Assembly (NCBI GenBank): GCA_910585075.1
Contig: CAJUED010000016.1
Location: forward strand, 6,331 to 70,330
DNA: 64,000 nucleotides
Origin: an uncultured Lachnospiraceae bacterium
Lineage (GTDB): Bacteria > Bacillota > Clostridia > Lachnospirales > Lachnospiraceae
Direction of reading: 5' to 3'
Positions within the stretch are counted from its first letter, which is position 1, and the number at the start of each line of letters is the position of its first letter. Below are positions 43,611 to 53,193 of the stretch, one piece after another. A model generated the notes under the pieces. It saw nothing but the letters and a program-made list of their open reading frames with translations, had not been told where the DNA came from and did no database searches. The translations under genes and the position numbers were made by a program.

Positions 43611-43856
43611 TTTCCAAATGCTTCCCCTGCCAGTTTCTTCAACCGTTTTCCGGAGCGCTTTTCTTTTGACGCTCCGCCCTCACGCCGGTCTTTCATTTTA
43701 TTATAATCAGAAAAAGCAGGGAAATCAAATGCATTTTTCCCTTGATTTATGCGGATTTTACTGGAAATCCTGTGTTTTTATGCATCAAAATACAATATAT
43801 GCAAAAACCAAATTTTGTTAATACTATATCTGGTAAAAAATCAAAAAAATTTTTGA

Positions 43857-44462
43857 TTAAAAAATTTTCACCAAATCGGAAAGGAGAATAGGATTCACAT
43901 AGCTTTCCAGGATACATCCGATCAAAATCACAATCATGATCCACAAAAGCCCTATTCCCTGTTTCAGGTAATGCTGGCGGATATTTTTGTGGTAGGGGGC
44001 TGTGTACTTCCCTGAAAAATGCCCTTTGCCACAGTTTTCATAACACCAGCCAAGAAGCATGACCTGCGCCGGGATCAGAAGCAGCTGATGGGGAAACAGG
44101 CCTCCCAGTAAAAGAAGAAGCCCCTTTATCCCATATCGTATCACCGCTGCCGTGATTGTCATCCCTGCTAAAACTCCCTGCCACACAATACAGGCATATA
44201 CGGATATCACCCCCAGCCAGGTACCGGAGAGCAGAACCAGCAAAGCCCCCTCTCCCATCCTGTGCTCTAATACATAACGGAAAAATCTCCCGCTGTCAAT
44301 TTCCATATATCTCAGTCTGCCTACCGACGTCCGGCTGAAAATGCCGCCCTCCGAAAGAAGGGTTTCATTTCCCACATTCATAACAAGTACACCAAAAAGA
44401 AAACTCCCTAAAAACAAATAAAACCAGAAGGAATAAGTACTGTTTCTCTCAGCTCTGCCCAT
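43857..44462 (-). CDS. spoIIM: Stage II sporulation protein M
   Basis: About 201 residues with five to six membrane segments. Part of the SpoIIDMP complex that drives engulfment of the forespore by peptidoglycan degradation. The pattern SFLFGVLVMNVGNETLL, HRMGEGALLVLLSGTWLG and GLLLLLGGLFPHQLLLIPAQVMLLGWCYENC matches the SpoIIM family. Start placed at 44462 with GGGAC upstream; a frame extension exists to 44519. The gene next to xerD is a common clostridial order. Confidence 0.9.
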   Translation of the reverse strand: MGRAERNSTYSFWFYLFLGSFLFGVLVMNVGNETLLSEGGIFSRTSVGRLRYMEIDSGRFFRYVLEHRMGEGALLVLLSGTWLGVISVYACIVWQGVLAGMTITAAVIRYGIKGLLLLLGGLFPHQLLLIPAQVMLLGWCYENCGKGHFSGKYTAPYHKNIRQHYLKQGIGLLWIMIVILIGCILESYVNPILLSDLVKIF

Positions 44463-44630
44463 GACTGTCCCATCTTTATTTTTTCTTAAATATATGAAAA
44501 ACAGGCAGCGCATATGCACTGCCTGTTTAAAAACCGTCCCTCTTTTCCGGCATTTATGACAACCAAACCCGGAAAACTATTCGGGCGTCCCAGCCCTTTT
44601 TTCCTTCAATATCCGTGTCTGCTTCTATCA

Positions 44631-45170
44631 TCAGCTCCTGCAAAATTTATCCTTATAAGCCAGGACCGCCGCGATAGTCTTGGCATCCTGAATCTCTCCC
44701 GCATAAATCTTTTCTGTCAGTTCTTCCACCGTACAGGCTATAACCCCCACATACTCGTCCTCATCCAGATGCTGGCTCCCGGCCGTAAGTCCGGTTGCCA
44801 GATAAATGTCTATCTTTTCATTGCTGTAGGCAACCGTTGTGCACAGCGTCAGCAAAAGTTCTACATGCTCCGCCCTGTAGCCGGTTTCCTCCTGAAGCTC
44901 CCTTATGGCCGCATCCCTTGTGGGCTCATTTTCACCGTTAAGGCCTCCGGCCGGAATCTCCAGCGTATCCCGGTCAAGGGCGTTTCGGTACTGCTTTACC
45001 ATGATAAGACGCCCTTTATCATCCACAGGGACCACTGCTGCCGCTCCCTTGTGCTTGATAAAATCCCATTTGGCCACATTTCCGTTGGGAATCTGTATGG
45101 TATCCTGATAGTAATCTAAAATTGCGCCATGAGCCACCAAATCTCGTGATAACCTTTTAAATTCCTCCAT
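44631..45170 (-). CDS. Nudix hydrolase, ADP-ribose pyrophosphatase type
   Basis: 179 residues. The Nudix box is complete: GGLNGENEPTRDAAIRELQEETGY. The surrounding KQYRNALDRDTLEIPAG and TTVAYSNEKIDIYLATGL match ADP-ribose pyrophosphatases (NudF type), which cleave ADP-ribose to AMP and ribose 5-phosphate. GGAGGG precedes the ATG. Single-gene unit between spoIIM and the aminotransferase. Confidence 0.9.
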   Translation of the reverse strand: MEEFKRLSRDLVAHGAILDYYQDTIQIPNGNVAKWDFIKHKGAAAVVPVDDKGRLIMVKQYRNALDRDTLEIPAGGLNGENEPTRDAAIRELQEETGYRAEHVELLLTLCTTVAYSNEKIDIYLATGLTAGSQHLDEDEYVGVIACTVEELTEKIYAGEIQDAKTIAAVLAYKDKFCRS

Positions 45171-45222
45171 AACTGACCCTCCATCTTCTACTCTCTGCTA
45201 AAACCGTCTGCTTTCAAATCCC

Positions 45223-46509
45223 TTAAGCTTCCGCAAGAAGCTTCTCCACACTGACCAGTTTTACACAGAGCACAAACAAGTCCGTAGCCATCCTCAGCTC
45301 ATCCTCGGAAGGGAACGTAGGCGCAATACGGATATTGCTGTCCTTCGGATCCTTTTTGTAAGGATAAGTAGCGCCTGCTCCTGTGAGCACCACTCCGGCT
45401 TCCTTACATTTCCGTACAATTTCCTTTGCGCAGCCTTCCATAGCGTCAAAAGAAATGAAATAACCGCCAACCGGCTTTGTCCAGCAGCCAATTTCCAGTC
45501 CTCCAAGTTCTTTTGCAAGAACATTCTCAATGGCTTCAAACTTAGGGCGGATAATTTCCGCGTGCTTCATCATATGGGCTTTCATCCCGTCAATGTTCTT
45601 AAAATATTTCACATGCCGAAGCTGATTGAGCTTATCATATCCAATTGTCTGTATGGTCATGGCCGCTTTGATCTGGGCGATATTGGCAGCGGATGCCACC
45701 ACCCCTGCAATGCCTGCTCCCGGGAAAGTCACCTTGGAGGTAGAGCAGAATTCATAAACCATATCAGGGTTCCCCGCCTTTTCACACTCGCTTAAGATTT
45801 CCAGAAGGTCATCACTCTTATCTTCGTATAAATCATGAATTGCATAAGCGTTATCCCAGAAAATCCTGAAATCTGCTGCAGCTGGCTTTAAGGCTGCAAA
45901 CCTCTTTACTGTCTCGTTTGAATAAGTATATCCCTGAGGGTTGGAATACTTGGGAACACACCAGATACCTTTTACGGCCGGGTCTTCATTTACATATTTT
46001 TCTACCAAATCCATATCAGGGCCATCCTCTGACATGGGGATATTGATCATTTCAATGCCAAACTGTTCGGTAATCGCAAAATGCCTGTCATATCCCGGCA
46101 CAGGACACAGGAATTTTACTTTGTCTAACTTACACCAGGGCGTATTTCCAAGGACCCCAAGCACCATGGAACGGGCAACGGTATCATACATTACATTGAG
46201 GCTGGAATTACCAAATACAATCACATTTTCCGGTGAAACTCCCAGCATATCCGCCAAAAGTCTCTTTGCCTCCGGAATACCATCCAAAAGCCCATAGTTT
46301 CTACAATCCACTCCGGTTTCCGTAGTTACATCCGCATCAGAAATAACCATGCCAAGGAAGTCCTTCTCCATATCCAGCTGAGCGGATGAGGGCTTTCCTC
46401 TGGACATATCCAGCTTTAAACCTTTCGCCTTTGCTTCTTCATACTGTTTGTTTAAGTCCTCTTTTAATACAAGCAATTCTTCTTTGCCAAGTTCCTTGTA
46501 TGCCTTCAT
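45223..46509 (-). CDS. PLP-dependent aminotransferase (Ic/MocR-type aspartate aminotransferase)
   Basis: 428 residues. Fold type I: PGYDRHFAITEQF, WCVPKYSNPQGYTYSNETV, the substrate Asn/Tyr in FRIFWDNAYAIHDLY, and the PLP lysine in EFCSTSKVTFPGAGIAG. The C-terminal NIRIAPTFPSEDEL holds the carboxylate-binding Arg. Proteins of this type (Pfam Aminotran_MocR without the HTH) act as aspartate aminotransferases in some bacteria. The ATG at 46509 has GGAGGG upstream. Substrate assignment is inferred from the family. Confidence 0.85.
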   Translation of the reverse strand: MKAYKELGKEELLVLKEDLNKQYEEAKAKGLKLDMSRGKPSSAQLDMEKDFLGMVISDADVTTETGVDCRNYGLLDGIPEAKRLLADMLGVSPENVIVFGNSSLNVMYDTVARSMVLGVLGNTPWCKLDKVKFLCPVPGYDRHFAITEQFGIEMINIPMSEDGPDMDLVEKYVNEDPAVKGIWCVPKYSNPQGYTYSNETVKRFAALKPAAADFRIFWDNAYAIHDLYEDKSDDLLEILSECEKAGNPDMVYEFCSTSKVTFPGAGIAGVVASAANIAQIKAAMTIQTIGYDKLNQLRHVKYFKNIDGMKAHMMKHAEIIRPKFEAIENVLAKELGGLEIGCWTKPVGGYFISFDAMEGCAKEIVRKCKEAGVVLTGAGATYPYKKDPKDSNIRIAPTFPSEDELRMATDLFVLCVKLVSVEKLLAEA

Positions 46510-46766
46510 AGCGCATATCCCTCCTGAATCCTGTCTTTGCATTTTAATCTTCATTCCGGCGTTACAAATGTCCTGTACAAGTGCTGTTGGTAAAATCAGC
46601 TGTCAGACCACATTTCACAGCAGTGCTGTTTGTAACGCTGTTTAATGGTATGATTGGATAATTGTATACAATCCTACGCTCACATTATTCTACTATACAC
46701 TTCGCAATCACACAAGAACTTTTTTTTCATTTGTGTATTTTTTTTCGTACATGAAGATGAGATACT

Positions 46767-47306
46767 TCATATATCTTCCCTGAAAAGTCTCTTAACAATC
46801 CACTCTCCCAGATAACCGCACATAATTCCTGTCACCATCCCTGCCAGCACATCGCTTGGGTAATGCACCCCTACATACAACCGCGAAAAAGAAATCGCTA
46901 TTGCCAAAATCAAAAGCCAAACTCCATATTTTTTCGGCAGATTCCGATAGAACACCCAGGCGGACGCAAAGGAGCTCCCCGCATGTCCGGATGGAAAGGA
47001 AAATTCCGAAGGCTTTTTCACGATCGGTATCAGTCCCTCCACCACATAGTAGGGCCGGGTTCTGGCCACCAGGTTTTTCAGTAAAATGTTATTAATCAGC
47101 AGAGAGCCAAGCAGGGCAAAGGCACTCATCAGCCCCACCCTCCTTGTCTTTTTAGGAATCAGCAAAATAACGGTGGCGATAATCCAGAAAATACCCGCAT
47201 TGCCCAACGCGGTAATCCCCTTCATAACAGGATCGAAAACCGGGTTCCGCAGAAATTCCTGTATCCAAATCAAAATATTTCCGTCAAGATTTAACAAAGC
47301 TTCCAT
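46767..47306 (-). CDS. PAP2-family membrane phosphatase
   Basis: 179 residues, about five to six membrane segments. The three phosphatase motifs are present: KNLVARTRP (KX6RP), FPSGHAGSS (PSGH) and SRLYVGVHYPSD (SRX5HX3D). Relatives dephosphorylate undecaprenyl pyrophosphate or phosphatidylglycerol phosphate. The start at 47306 has GGGGG upstream. Single-gene unit. Confidence 0.92.
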   Translation of the reverse strand: MEALLNLDGNILIWIQEFLRNPVFDPVMKGITALGNAGIFWIIATVILLIPKKTRRVGLMSAFALLGSLLINNILLKNLVARTRPYYVVEGLIPIVKKPSEFSFPSGHAGSSFASAWVFYRNLPKKYGVWLLILAIAISFSRLYVGVHYPSDVLAGMVTGIMCGYLGEWIVKRLFREDI

Positions 47307-47442
47307 AATTAATCCCCCTGCCTTAAACTGACTGCCAATGCGCAGGCACAAAAAATCTCCATTTCTTAACGCCCTCTGCTGTCTTTAAGCCGCAATCGTC
47401 TCTCTAAATATTATGCTGATTTCATCAGTAATCTGCATAGAC

Positions 47443-49050
47443 TTATTTCCTTTGCATACCACTCACAATGGATTCCAGGTCAAGTCCATACCGCCCTGCA
47501 ATATCCTTTGCATAGCTGAGCCCGTCCGGCGTGGTTCTTGACACCTTGTAGCTTCTGGTGCCGTCCTCCTTATTTTCCATAAGGGCCACCAGATTATCAA
47601 TCTTCCCTTTGTTGTCCGGGTGGGAATTGTACTCGTCTATCCTCTGAGGCAGATCATGAATATGGGTTACAAAAATACCGCAGCACCCGATAATCCCAAT
47701 CCCGGTCAAAACCTCCGATGCAATATAACCCGCTTCCAATCCGCTGGTGCTGGAAAAGGATTCATCCATCAGCAGCATATCCGTGTCCGTCAGCACCTTC
47801 ATAATCTCTGCAAGCCGGGCGCACTCGCTCTCTAACCTTCCCTTCCCATAATTGTCCTCGTCAGAAGAAGGGAAATGTGTGTAAATACCGGAAACCGGGC
47901 TCATCACCGCTTCTTTTGCAGGCACGAAAAGCCCCAGCTGGAAAAGCGCCTGGGACATCCCCACCGAGTAGGCGAAGATAGATTTTCCTCCATGATTTGG
48001 CCCGGTCACCAGGTAAAACCGTCCCTTCTCGTCCAGCTCAAAGGAATTGGATACAATGTTGTCCTCAATCTCCTGCCTTGCAAGGGAAGGATTGTAAACC
48101 CCTTTCAGCCGACACTTTTTCTCATCCATCTTAGCAATCACAGGCCGGCACATGGGAAATCCCAGCTCCTTCATACTCAATATAAATTTTACCCCTGCAG
48201 TGAGGAAACGTATCTCATCCAAAAGCAGGACAAACATGGTGGTATTGACCCTGTAATACTTTTGAATCAGAGGCTCTAAACTGCGCAGGGATTTTAAAAA
48301 GATGGTATTTAAGGAAGACCTAACTGCGGAATTAAGGGCCTTTAATTCCTCCCCGTGAAGCCCTCTGGTCAGGGGATACAAAGGGGAAATCAGGGCGTGG
48401 GTATCCTTTGGATTTTTCTTCAACAGTTTCTCCATAATGGTGCCTTCGTGAAAAGGCTTGTCCTCAATGGAGATAACCCCCGCATCCTTCACCCGCAGAG
48501 TTTCATCCAGATTCACGCCTATGGTCAGCCCCTTTATAAAGCTGAAGCTGTTCTCCATCTTAGCAAGTTCGCTGCTTAAATTTTTAAAATCTTCGCTTTC
48601 CACCACCTGGGAAATCTGCTCCCGGAAAATTTTCATTCCCTCTGAATGCAGCTCCAAATCCTTAAGGCCATCGGCAAACAAATTTACAATTTCCTGATAC
48701 ATTTCCAGATATCGGATAGAGCTTAATGCCGATTCCACGGTAAAATCACTGCTCATGGAACGACTCAAATCATAAACGTTATGGATAGCCGGAATAGCCT
48801 TGCAGAAAATCTCATACAGCCTGGGATTTTCAACCAAATCCTCCACCACACAAAGGCGGTATTCCAAAACCTCCGTATCCGTGGTATAAAAATTTTCCAG
48901 AAAAAGATCCCGTAGTCCCCTGTGGCTTTCCCGGATAAGCACCACCATCTCATCAATCTTTAAGGAATGAATAAAATCAAAATCCTTCATGGGAACCTCT
49001 TTTTCCCTGTCGTATCCCGGCGGATAAAGTAAGTGAAAATCCTTCTGCAT
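47443..49050 (-). CDS. MutS-related ATPase (stand-alone domain III-V)
   Basis: 535 residues. It lacks the MutS mismatch-recognition domain. An N-terminal helical clamp-like region is followed by the ATPase: Walker A GPNHGGKS, LMDESFSSTSGLEAG (Walker B/D-loop region) and VTHIHDLPQRID. Such MutS-like proteins occur in Clostridia with no proven role in mismatch repair. GGGAGG precedes the ATG. It lies 112 bases downstream of the STM4011-type gene on the same strand. Confidence 0.88.
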   Translation of the reverse strand: MQKDFHLLYPPGYDREKEVPMKDFDFIHSLKIDEMVVLIRESHRGLRDLFLENFYTTDTEVLEYRLCVVEDLVENPRLYEIFCKAIPAIHNVYDLSRSMSSDFTVESALSSIRYLEMYQEIVNLFADGLKDLELHSEGMKIFREQISQVVESEDFKNLSSELAKMENSFSFIKGLTIGVNLDETLRVKDAGVISIEDKPFHEGTIMEKLLKKNPKDTHALISPLYPLTRGLHGEELKALNSAVRSSLNTIFLKSLRSLEPLIQKYYRVNTTMFVLLLDEIRFLTAGVKFILSMKELGFPMCRPVIAKMDEKKCRLKGVYNPSLARQEIEDNIVSNSFELDEKGRFYLVTGPNHGGKSIFAYSVGMSQALFQLGLFVPAKEAVMSPVSGIYTHFPSSDEDNYGKGRLESECARLAEIMKVLTDTDMLLMDESFSSTSGLEAGYIASEVLTGIGIIGCCGIFVTHIHDLPQRIDEYNSHPDNKGKIDNLVALMENKEDGTRSYKVSRTTPDGLSYAKDIAGRYGLDLESIVSGMQRK

Positions 49051-49088
49051 AAATACCTCCCAATTTCTGTGTAATAGTAAAATTTTAT

Positions 49089-49137
49089 GGAAACAAATCT
49101 TCTATGGAAACTTGTCTTCTAGTAGCTTGTCTTCCAA
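49089..49137. repeat. Short tandem repeat of 17 bases
   Basis: GGAAACAAATCTTCTAT, GGAAACTTGTCTTCTAG and a degenerate third unit follow each other in the 112-base gap after the STM4011-type gene. On the minus strand the bases continue in frame for about 25 codons after that gene's TAG. Confidence 0.5.
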
Positions 49138-49162
49138 TAAGAACTTGTTTCCTAATGCAACC

Positions 49163-50803
49163 CTATTCCTTTGGAACACTGTTTTCCGACTGCCCTGCCC
49201 GGAAAAGATATGAACCCCCGCATAACTCCATCATCCCTTCATTCTCCCCGGAATCTTCTAAACCGGAATTCCATCCCACATCCCCAGCAGCAAAGCATTC
49301 TTTTGGGGATACGCCCAGCCACCGGCAAATGGTTTTGACTCCTTCCGCCTTATTCACCCCGGCAGATACAATCTGCAGACAGTTTTCTTCTATAATATAC
49401 CGCACTTTCCCTTTATGTTCATCCGGTAAAAGGGCAAATACATCTTCCGCCTCCCGGCTGGTCCACACTTTATGTTTCGAGCGGAAAAGTGTTATTTTGT
49501 ATATCTCTCCATCCTTCCGGCAAGTTAATATCCGAAAAGAAAATTCCTGCTTAAGTAGATTCAAATACCTGGCAATATCCTCGTCTAAAAAATAGAAAAT
49601 CTCTCTTTTGCCATCTCCATCCTCCAAAAGGACATGCGCCCCGGCGGCGAAAATCCCTCCCCTGAACAAATGGCGGATTTTATGGCAGCGCCTTATAGCC
49701 TCTTTGTAGGGCAATGTGGTTGCAAAGAAAAGCAGGGTCTTTTCCCTGTAAAGAGCCTCCAAACCGGCTGATATATCTGCCGGGCAACTGTACGTATCCT
49801 TTTCCACATCAAACGGCCTCATACCGGATTTCTCTCCTGCTCCCACTTCGGAACAGAATGCTCCATCCATATCTGTAGGAGCTGTTCTGAAAACCAGCGT
49901 CCCATCCACATCCAAAAAAGCCGCTTTGGGCCGCCTTGGAATCCGAAACAAAGGATAATCTCCAAAGAGCATTGTATTTAAAAAGTCCTCCCGCCCTCCA
50001 TAGGCCAGAAAACAGGAGCAACGCTTTCTTCCGCACTGCGGCCTTGGAAAGGACGTTTTTTCCCATTCCTTCCAGCTTACCGCCAGCTCTTTGCTGATAT
50101 TGCAGGTATGCATCCTTCCATTTCCTTCCACAAAGAGCCGACCCGCACATTTTTCCACATCAGCCGCCGTTGGCATCAGCTCCCTGAAAAAATAGGGGTC
50201 AATGTCCGCAAATGTCCTTTCTTCCTCCGGGGTATAAGGCCTTTTTAAACCGTCCATTTTGTTAATCCAGAGATAAATATCCTCCGGAAGCTCCTTCCTG
50301 AGCCCGCTTAAAAGCGCTCCGTTCTCAGGCACTCCCACGGCCCCTGCGCAGAGGGTGACCCCTGCCTCTCGCAGCTCTCTGCACTTTTTTACAAATTCGG
50401 AAACTTCCGTCATTTCCGGATGGAAGGTGGCCCATAGCCTTAATTTGGAAAGCTCCCCTCCTGCTGTTTCGTAATCGGAAAGAAAATTCCGCACCGGAAA
50501 ACTTAAATTGGTCTGGGCTCCCACGGCGTCTATATCTGAAAGAGCGCTTAAATATGCCAATCCTTCCCTGTACCAGGAATGAATCAGCGCCTCCCCGTAA
50601 GGGATCACCATCAAAGCCCCAACTCCCATGGTGCCCCTGCGTCTTTCAAAATCTTCAAGAAAAGAGAGCCACTGTCCTTTGTCCCTCTCAAGTTCCTTAA
50701 CGGACATAGGGTGTTTGGAAAAGGGACAATATGAACAGCGGTAATTGCAGCTTTTTAAAGTGCCCCGATACAGCAACATACGCTTTCCTGCCGCTTCCTT
50801 CAT
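49163..50803 (-). CDS. STM4011-type radical SAM protein fused to a HAD hydrolase
   Basis: 546 residues in two parts. N-terminal half (1-about 285): radical SAM, [4Fe-4S] cluster ligands Cys19, Cys23, Cys26 in SCNYRCSYC, and later Cys residues in the CGRKRCSCF segment that may bind a second cluster. C-terminal half (from about 290): HAD superfamily hydrolase with Asp298/Asp300 in AAFLDVDGTLV, FFATTLPYKEA and CFAAGDVGWNSG. The ATG at 50803 shares its A with the upstream stop (TGATG), so it is translationally coupled to the STM4012 gene. Stand-alone STM4011 proteins usually lack a HAD domain. Last gene of the STM4015-4011 operon; the chemistry is unknown. Confidence 0.85.
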   Translation of the reverse strand: MKEAAGKRMLLYRGTLKSCNYRCSYCPFSKHPMSVKELERDKGQWLSFLEDFERRRGTMGVGALMVIPYGEALIHSWYREGLAYLSALSDIDAVGAQTNLSFPVRNFLSDYETAGGELSKLRLWATFHPEMTEVSEFVKKCRELREAGVTLCAGAVGVPENGALLSGLRKELPEDIYLWINKMDGLKRPYTPEEERTFADIDPYFFRELMPTAADVEKCAGRLFVEGNGRMHTCNISKELAVSWKEWEKTSFPRPQCGRKRCSCFLAYGGREDFLNTMLFGDYPLFRIPRRPKAAFLDVDGTLVFRTAPTDMDGAFCSEVGAGEKSGMRPFDVEKDTYSCPADISAGLEALYREKTLLFFATTLPYKEAIRRCHKIRHLFRGGIFAAGAHVLLEDGDGKREIFYFLDEDIARYLNLLKQEFSFRILTCRKDGEIYKITLFRSKHKVWTSREAEDVFALLPDEHKGKVRYIIEENCLQIVSAGVNKAEGVKTICRWLGVSPKECFAAGDVGWNSGLEDSGENEGMMELCGGSYLFRAGQSENSVPKE

Positions 50804-52101
50804 CAGCCCCACTCCTCCATCGCTTTTCTTACCTCCGGTGAAATCAACTGGGGGCCTAAATAATCGGAAAGGCCAAGACCTTTTTCCGTAAGGGCAAGAT
50901 ATGTCTTCGTCTCTCCCGCATCTTCATGGTCGTAAAGCCCTGCGTATCCTTCCTCAATCCAATCCTTTAGAAGCGGGAAATCCTCCATGGCCTGACTTCC
51001 AAACTGCTCCTGATAATTCTTAAGAGGGAGCCCCGGCTTTATCAGCACATGGCGAATCACATAGCGGCGTTTGATTTCCTCCTCCGATAAGAGGATTCCA
51101 TGGGTAATCTCCGTGTAATCCTTTGTATTTTCATAATCCACCAGACGTTTCAGGCAGTCCCCGGCCTCCACCGCATAAGGAGTACAAAAATGAAGCCTTC
51201 CCAGGTAACTCCTGCCTCCGCATCCCAGCGCAAGAGAGGTTCCAAAGCCGCATTCTGAAAATTCCCTCTCGCCCCTTTGTCGCACAAATCTGCGCATGGA
51301 ATCCTGTCTAAATCCCTTCTCTTTCAGAAAGTAACAGGCCCTTTCATACTGTCCCATGGCCGCCTTCCAATCAGGAACCATCCCGTCTCGTGCAAGTCCC
51401 ACGCCTTGTTTTATGTAAAGAGGATACAGAAAAATCTCATCCGGTTCATAATCCAAAGCCTCTTTTAAAGATTTCAGCAGGCTTCCTTCGGTCTGTCCCG
51501 GAATCCCATAGATAAAGTCCAGATTCACACAGGGAAATCCAAAGGACTTTAACAGCCTGAGGGCTTCCCGGGCTCTCCCGGCGCTATGTCCTCTTTTCAG
51601 AATAAGAAGCTCCTCATCCGAAAAGCTCTGGATTCCCATACTGACTCTTGTCACTCCCGCCTGCTTCAAAAGCCTTAGCTTTCCCTCCGTGGTCTGATTG
51701 GGGGCCGTCTCTATGACAAGCTCTCTGTCTTTGGAAAAATGAAATTCCTCCTCCAACATGTCAAACATCCGCTCCAATTCAGCCTCCGACAGATAAAGCG
51801 GCGTTCCTCCGCCAATCACCAGCTGGGAAAATTCCGTCCCCTGGCCTGACAAAAGCGCCCGGTATTGGCCGCTCTGTTCTTCCACCGCCATTAAATATCT
51901 TTGAACCGCTCCCCCTCCCTGCCCCGTCACGGAAAAAAGATTGCAATACCCACACTTTCCCTGACAAAAAGGGATATGAAGATACAACCCGTGCCCCGGC
52001 CCCTTTAGCAAGTGGGCATACTCCTTAAGGGAAACTCCCTCAAGGGTGCGGTAAGCCGTCTTATGAGGATAACTGTACATATATTGCACATATGGATTCA
52101 T
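50803..52101 (-). CDS. STM4012-type radical SAM protein
   Basis: 432 residues. N-terminal radical SAM with cluster ligands Cys46, Cys50, Cys53 in HIPFCQGKCGYCNLF, then VIGGGTPLYLS and MGIQSFSDEELLILKRGHS, closely resembling HemW/HemN-type coproporphyrinogen-like enzymes. The C-terminal region is HemN_C-like. Neighbours identify it as the STM4012 family rather than house-keeping HemW. AAGAGGTG precedes the ATG. Overlaps the following STM4011-type gene by one base and lies 10 bases downstream of the STM4013-type gene. Confidence 0.88.
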   Translation of the reverse strand: MNPYVQYMYSYPHKTAYRTLEGVSLKEYAHLLKGPGHGLYLHIPFCQGKCGYCNLFSVTGQGGGAVQRYLMAVEEQSGQYRALLSGQGTEFSQLVIGGGTPLYLSEAELERMFDMLEEEFHFSKDRELVIETAPNQTTEGKLRLLKQAGVTRVSMGIQSFSDEELLILKRGHSAGRAREALRLLKSFGFPCVNLDFIYGIPGQTEGSLLKSLKEALDYEPDEIFLYPLYIKQGVGLARDGMVPDWKAAMGQYERACYFLKEKGFRQDSMRRFVRQRGEREFSECGFGTSLALGCGGRSYLGRLHFCTPYAVEAGDCLKRLVDYENTKDYTEITHGILLSEEEIKRRYVIRHVLIKPGLPLKNYQEQFGSQAMEDFPLLKDWIEEGYAGLYDHEDAGETKTYLALTEKGLGLSDYLGPQLISPEVRKAMEEWG

Positions 52102-52111
52102 AACACACCTC

Positions 52112-53125
52112 TTACAGGAAAAAATGTTTATAGGGAACCGTATTCACCGCCGGGTGGTCAATGCCGTGGAACTGACAGCCGTCCTCCCCGTAGCAGGTGC
52201 CATGATCCGAGCAGCAGATTACAAAGGCTCCGCCCCGCCGCTCTTTCCATTCCGCAAACAGCCTCCCCAGCTGCCCGTCCACATACCGCAGGGCCGCGCC
52301 GTGACTCTCCACGCTGTCTCCGGCCGCCCCTTCAAGATAAAAACTGTTGGGATAGTGAATAGCGTCCACATTCAGGTATAGAAACAATCTCTTTGCAGGC
52401 TCCTCTAAAGAAAGCTTTCTCAAAATAAAATCCACCTGATTTTTGGTGCTTTCCTTCACAGGGCAGCCAAAAGAAGGATTCCAGTAGCTTTTTTGAAAAT
52501 AGGAGGGGAACACTCTGCCTAAATCCGAACGCTTATCAAAAAAAGACACGCCCCCGACACACCAGGTCTCATAGCCGTCCCCAGCGAGCCCTTCCATTAT
52601 CGTGCTCCCTGAAAATGCATAGGCTCCTTCCGGCGGATTTTTCCCAAACCCGATTGCTTTGGGGAAAAACAAAAGCTCCCTGTCCGCCAGGCTTTTCGCC
52701 TCATACCCGCAGGGCAGAAATCCTGCAAACATGGCATGATGGGAAGGATAAGTAAAATTCCCCGGTGCCTGACGCTTCTCCCATTTGCCATACCGGTTTA
52801 AAACAGGTGTTCCGCCTTCTGTCTCCTCCTTTACCGCCACATCATAGCGCAGGGTATCCAGACATATGAACAAAATGTCCAGAGAACCCACCACCTGATT
52901 CATATCCACCGATGGCTTTTTGCGCTTTCCGGAAGCAAACAGGCGCACGGGCACCTCGCTTCCCTCATTCTTCTGTACGCTTCCCTTTGCCACACTTTCC
53001 TTTTCCGCAGCTGCGTTTACTTCATTTTCTTTTATTACATCTACACTTGATTTTTCTGTGTCTGCATTTGTCCTTCCTGTATCCGCATTTACCGTTTCCG
53101 CACCCTGAACCATATTACCTTCCAT
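52112..53125 (-). CDS. STM4013-type phosphatase-fold hydrolase with long N-terminal extension
   Basis: 337 residues. From about residue 80, an alkaline-phosphatase/sulfatase-like hydrolase: DILFICLDTLRYDV (metal-binding Asp), GNFTYPSHHAMFAGF (nucleophile Thr/Ser region), and CSDHGTCYGEDG with HGIDHPAVNTVPY at the end. The first ~75 residues are a low-complexity Asn/Asp/Glu/Lys/Val-rich stretch not expected in the family. The start at 53125 is chosen because GAGGAAGGA precedes it; an ATG at 53155 has none. Middle gene of the STM4015-4011 operon; substrate unknown. Confidence 0.82.
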   Translation of the reverse strand: MEGNMVQGAETVNADTGRTNADTEKSSVDVIKENEVNAAAEKESVAKGSVQKNEGSEVPVRLFASGKRKKPSVDMNQVVGSLDILFICLDTLRYDVAVKEETEGGTPVLNRYGKWEKRQAPGNFTYPSHHAMFAGFLPCGYEAKSLADRELLFFPKAIGFGKNPPEGAYAFSGSTIMEGLAGDGYETWCVGGVSFFDKRSDLGRVFPSYFQKSYWNPSFGCPVKESTKNQVDFILRKLSLEEPAKRLFLYLNVDAIHYPNSFYLEGAAGDSVESHGAALRYVDGQLGRLFAEWKERRGGAFVICCSDHGTCYGEDGCQFHGIDHPAVNTVPYKHFFL

Positions 53126-53193
53126 TTGTCCTTCCTCTACTTTAAATCTGTTCATAATGTGTATCTGGTTTTAAGGCCTTTCTCCAAAATAGC

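Noticed and set aside
50803..52101. House-keeping HemW
   Set aside because: Context with STM4011/4013/4014/4015-type genes and tight coupling point to the STM4012 family.
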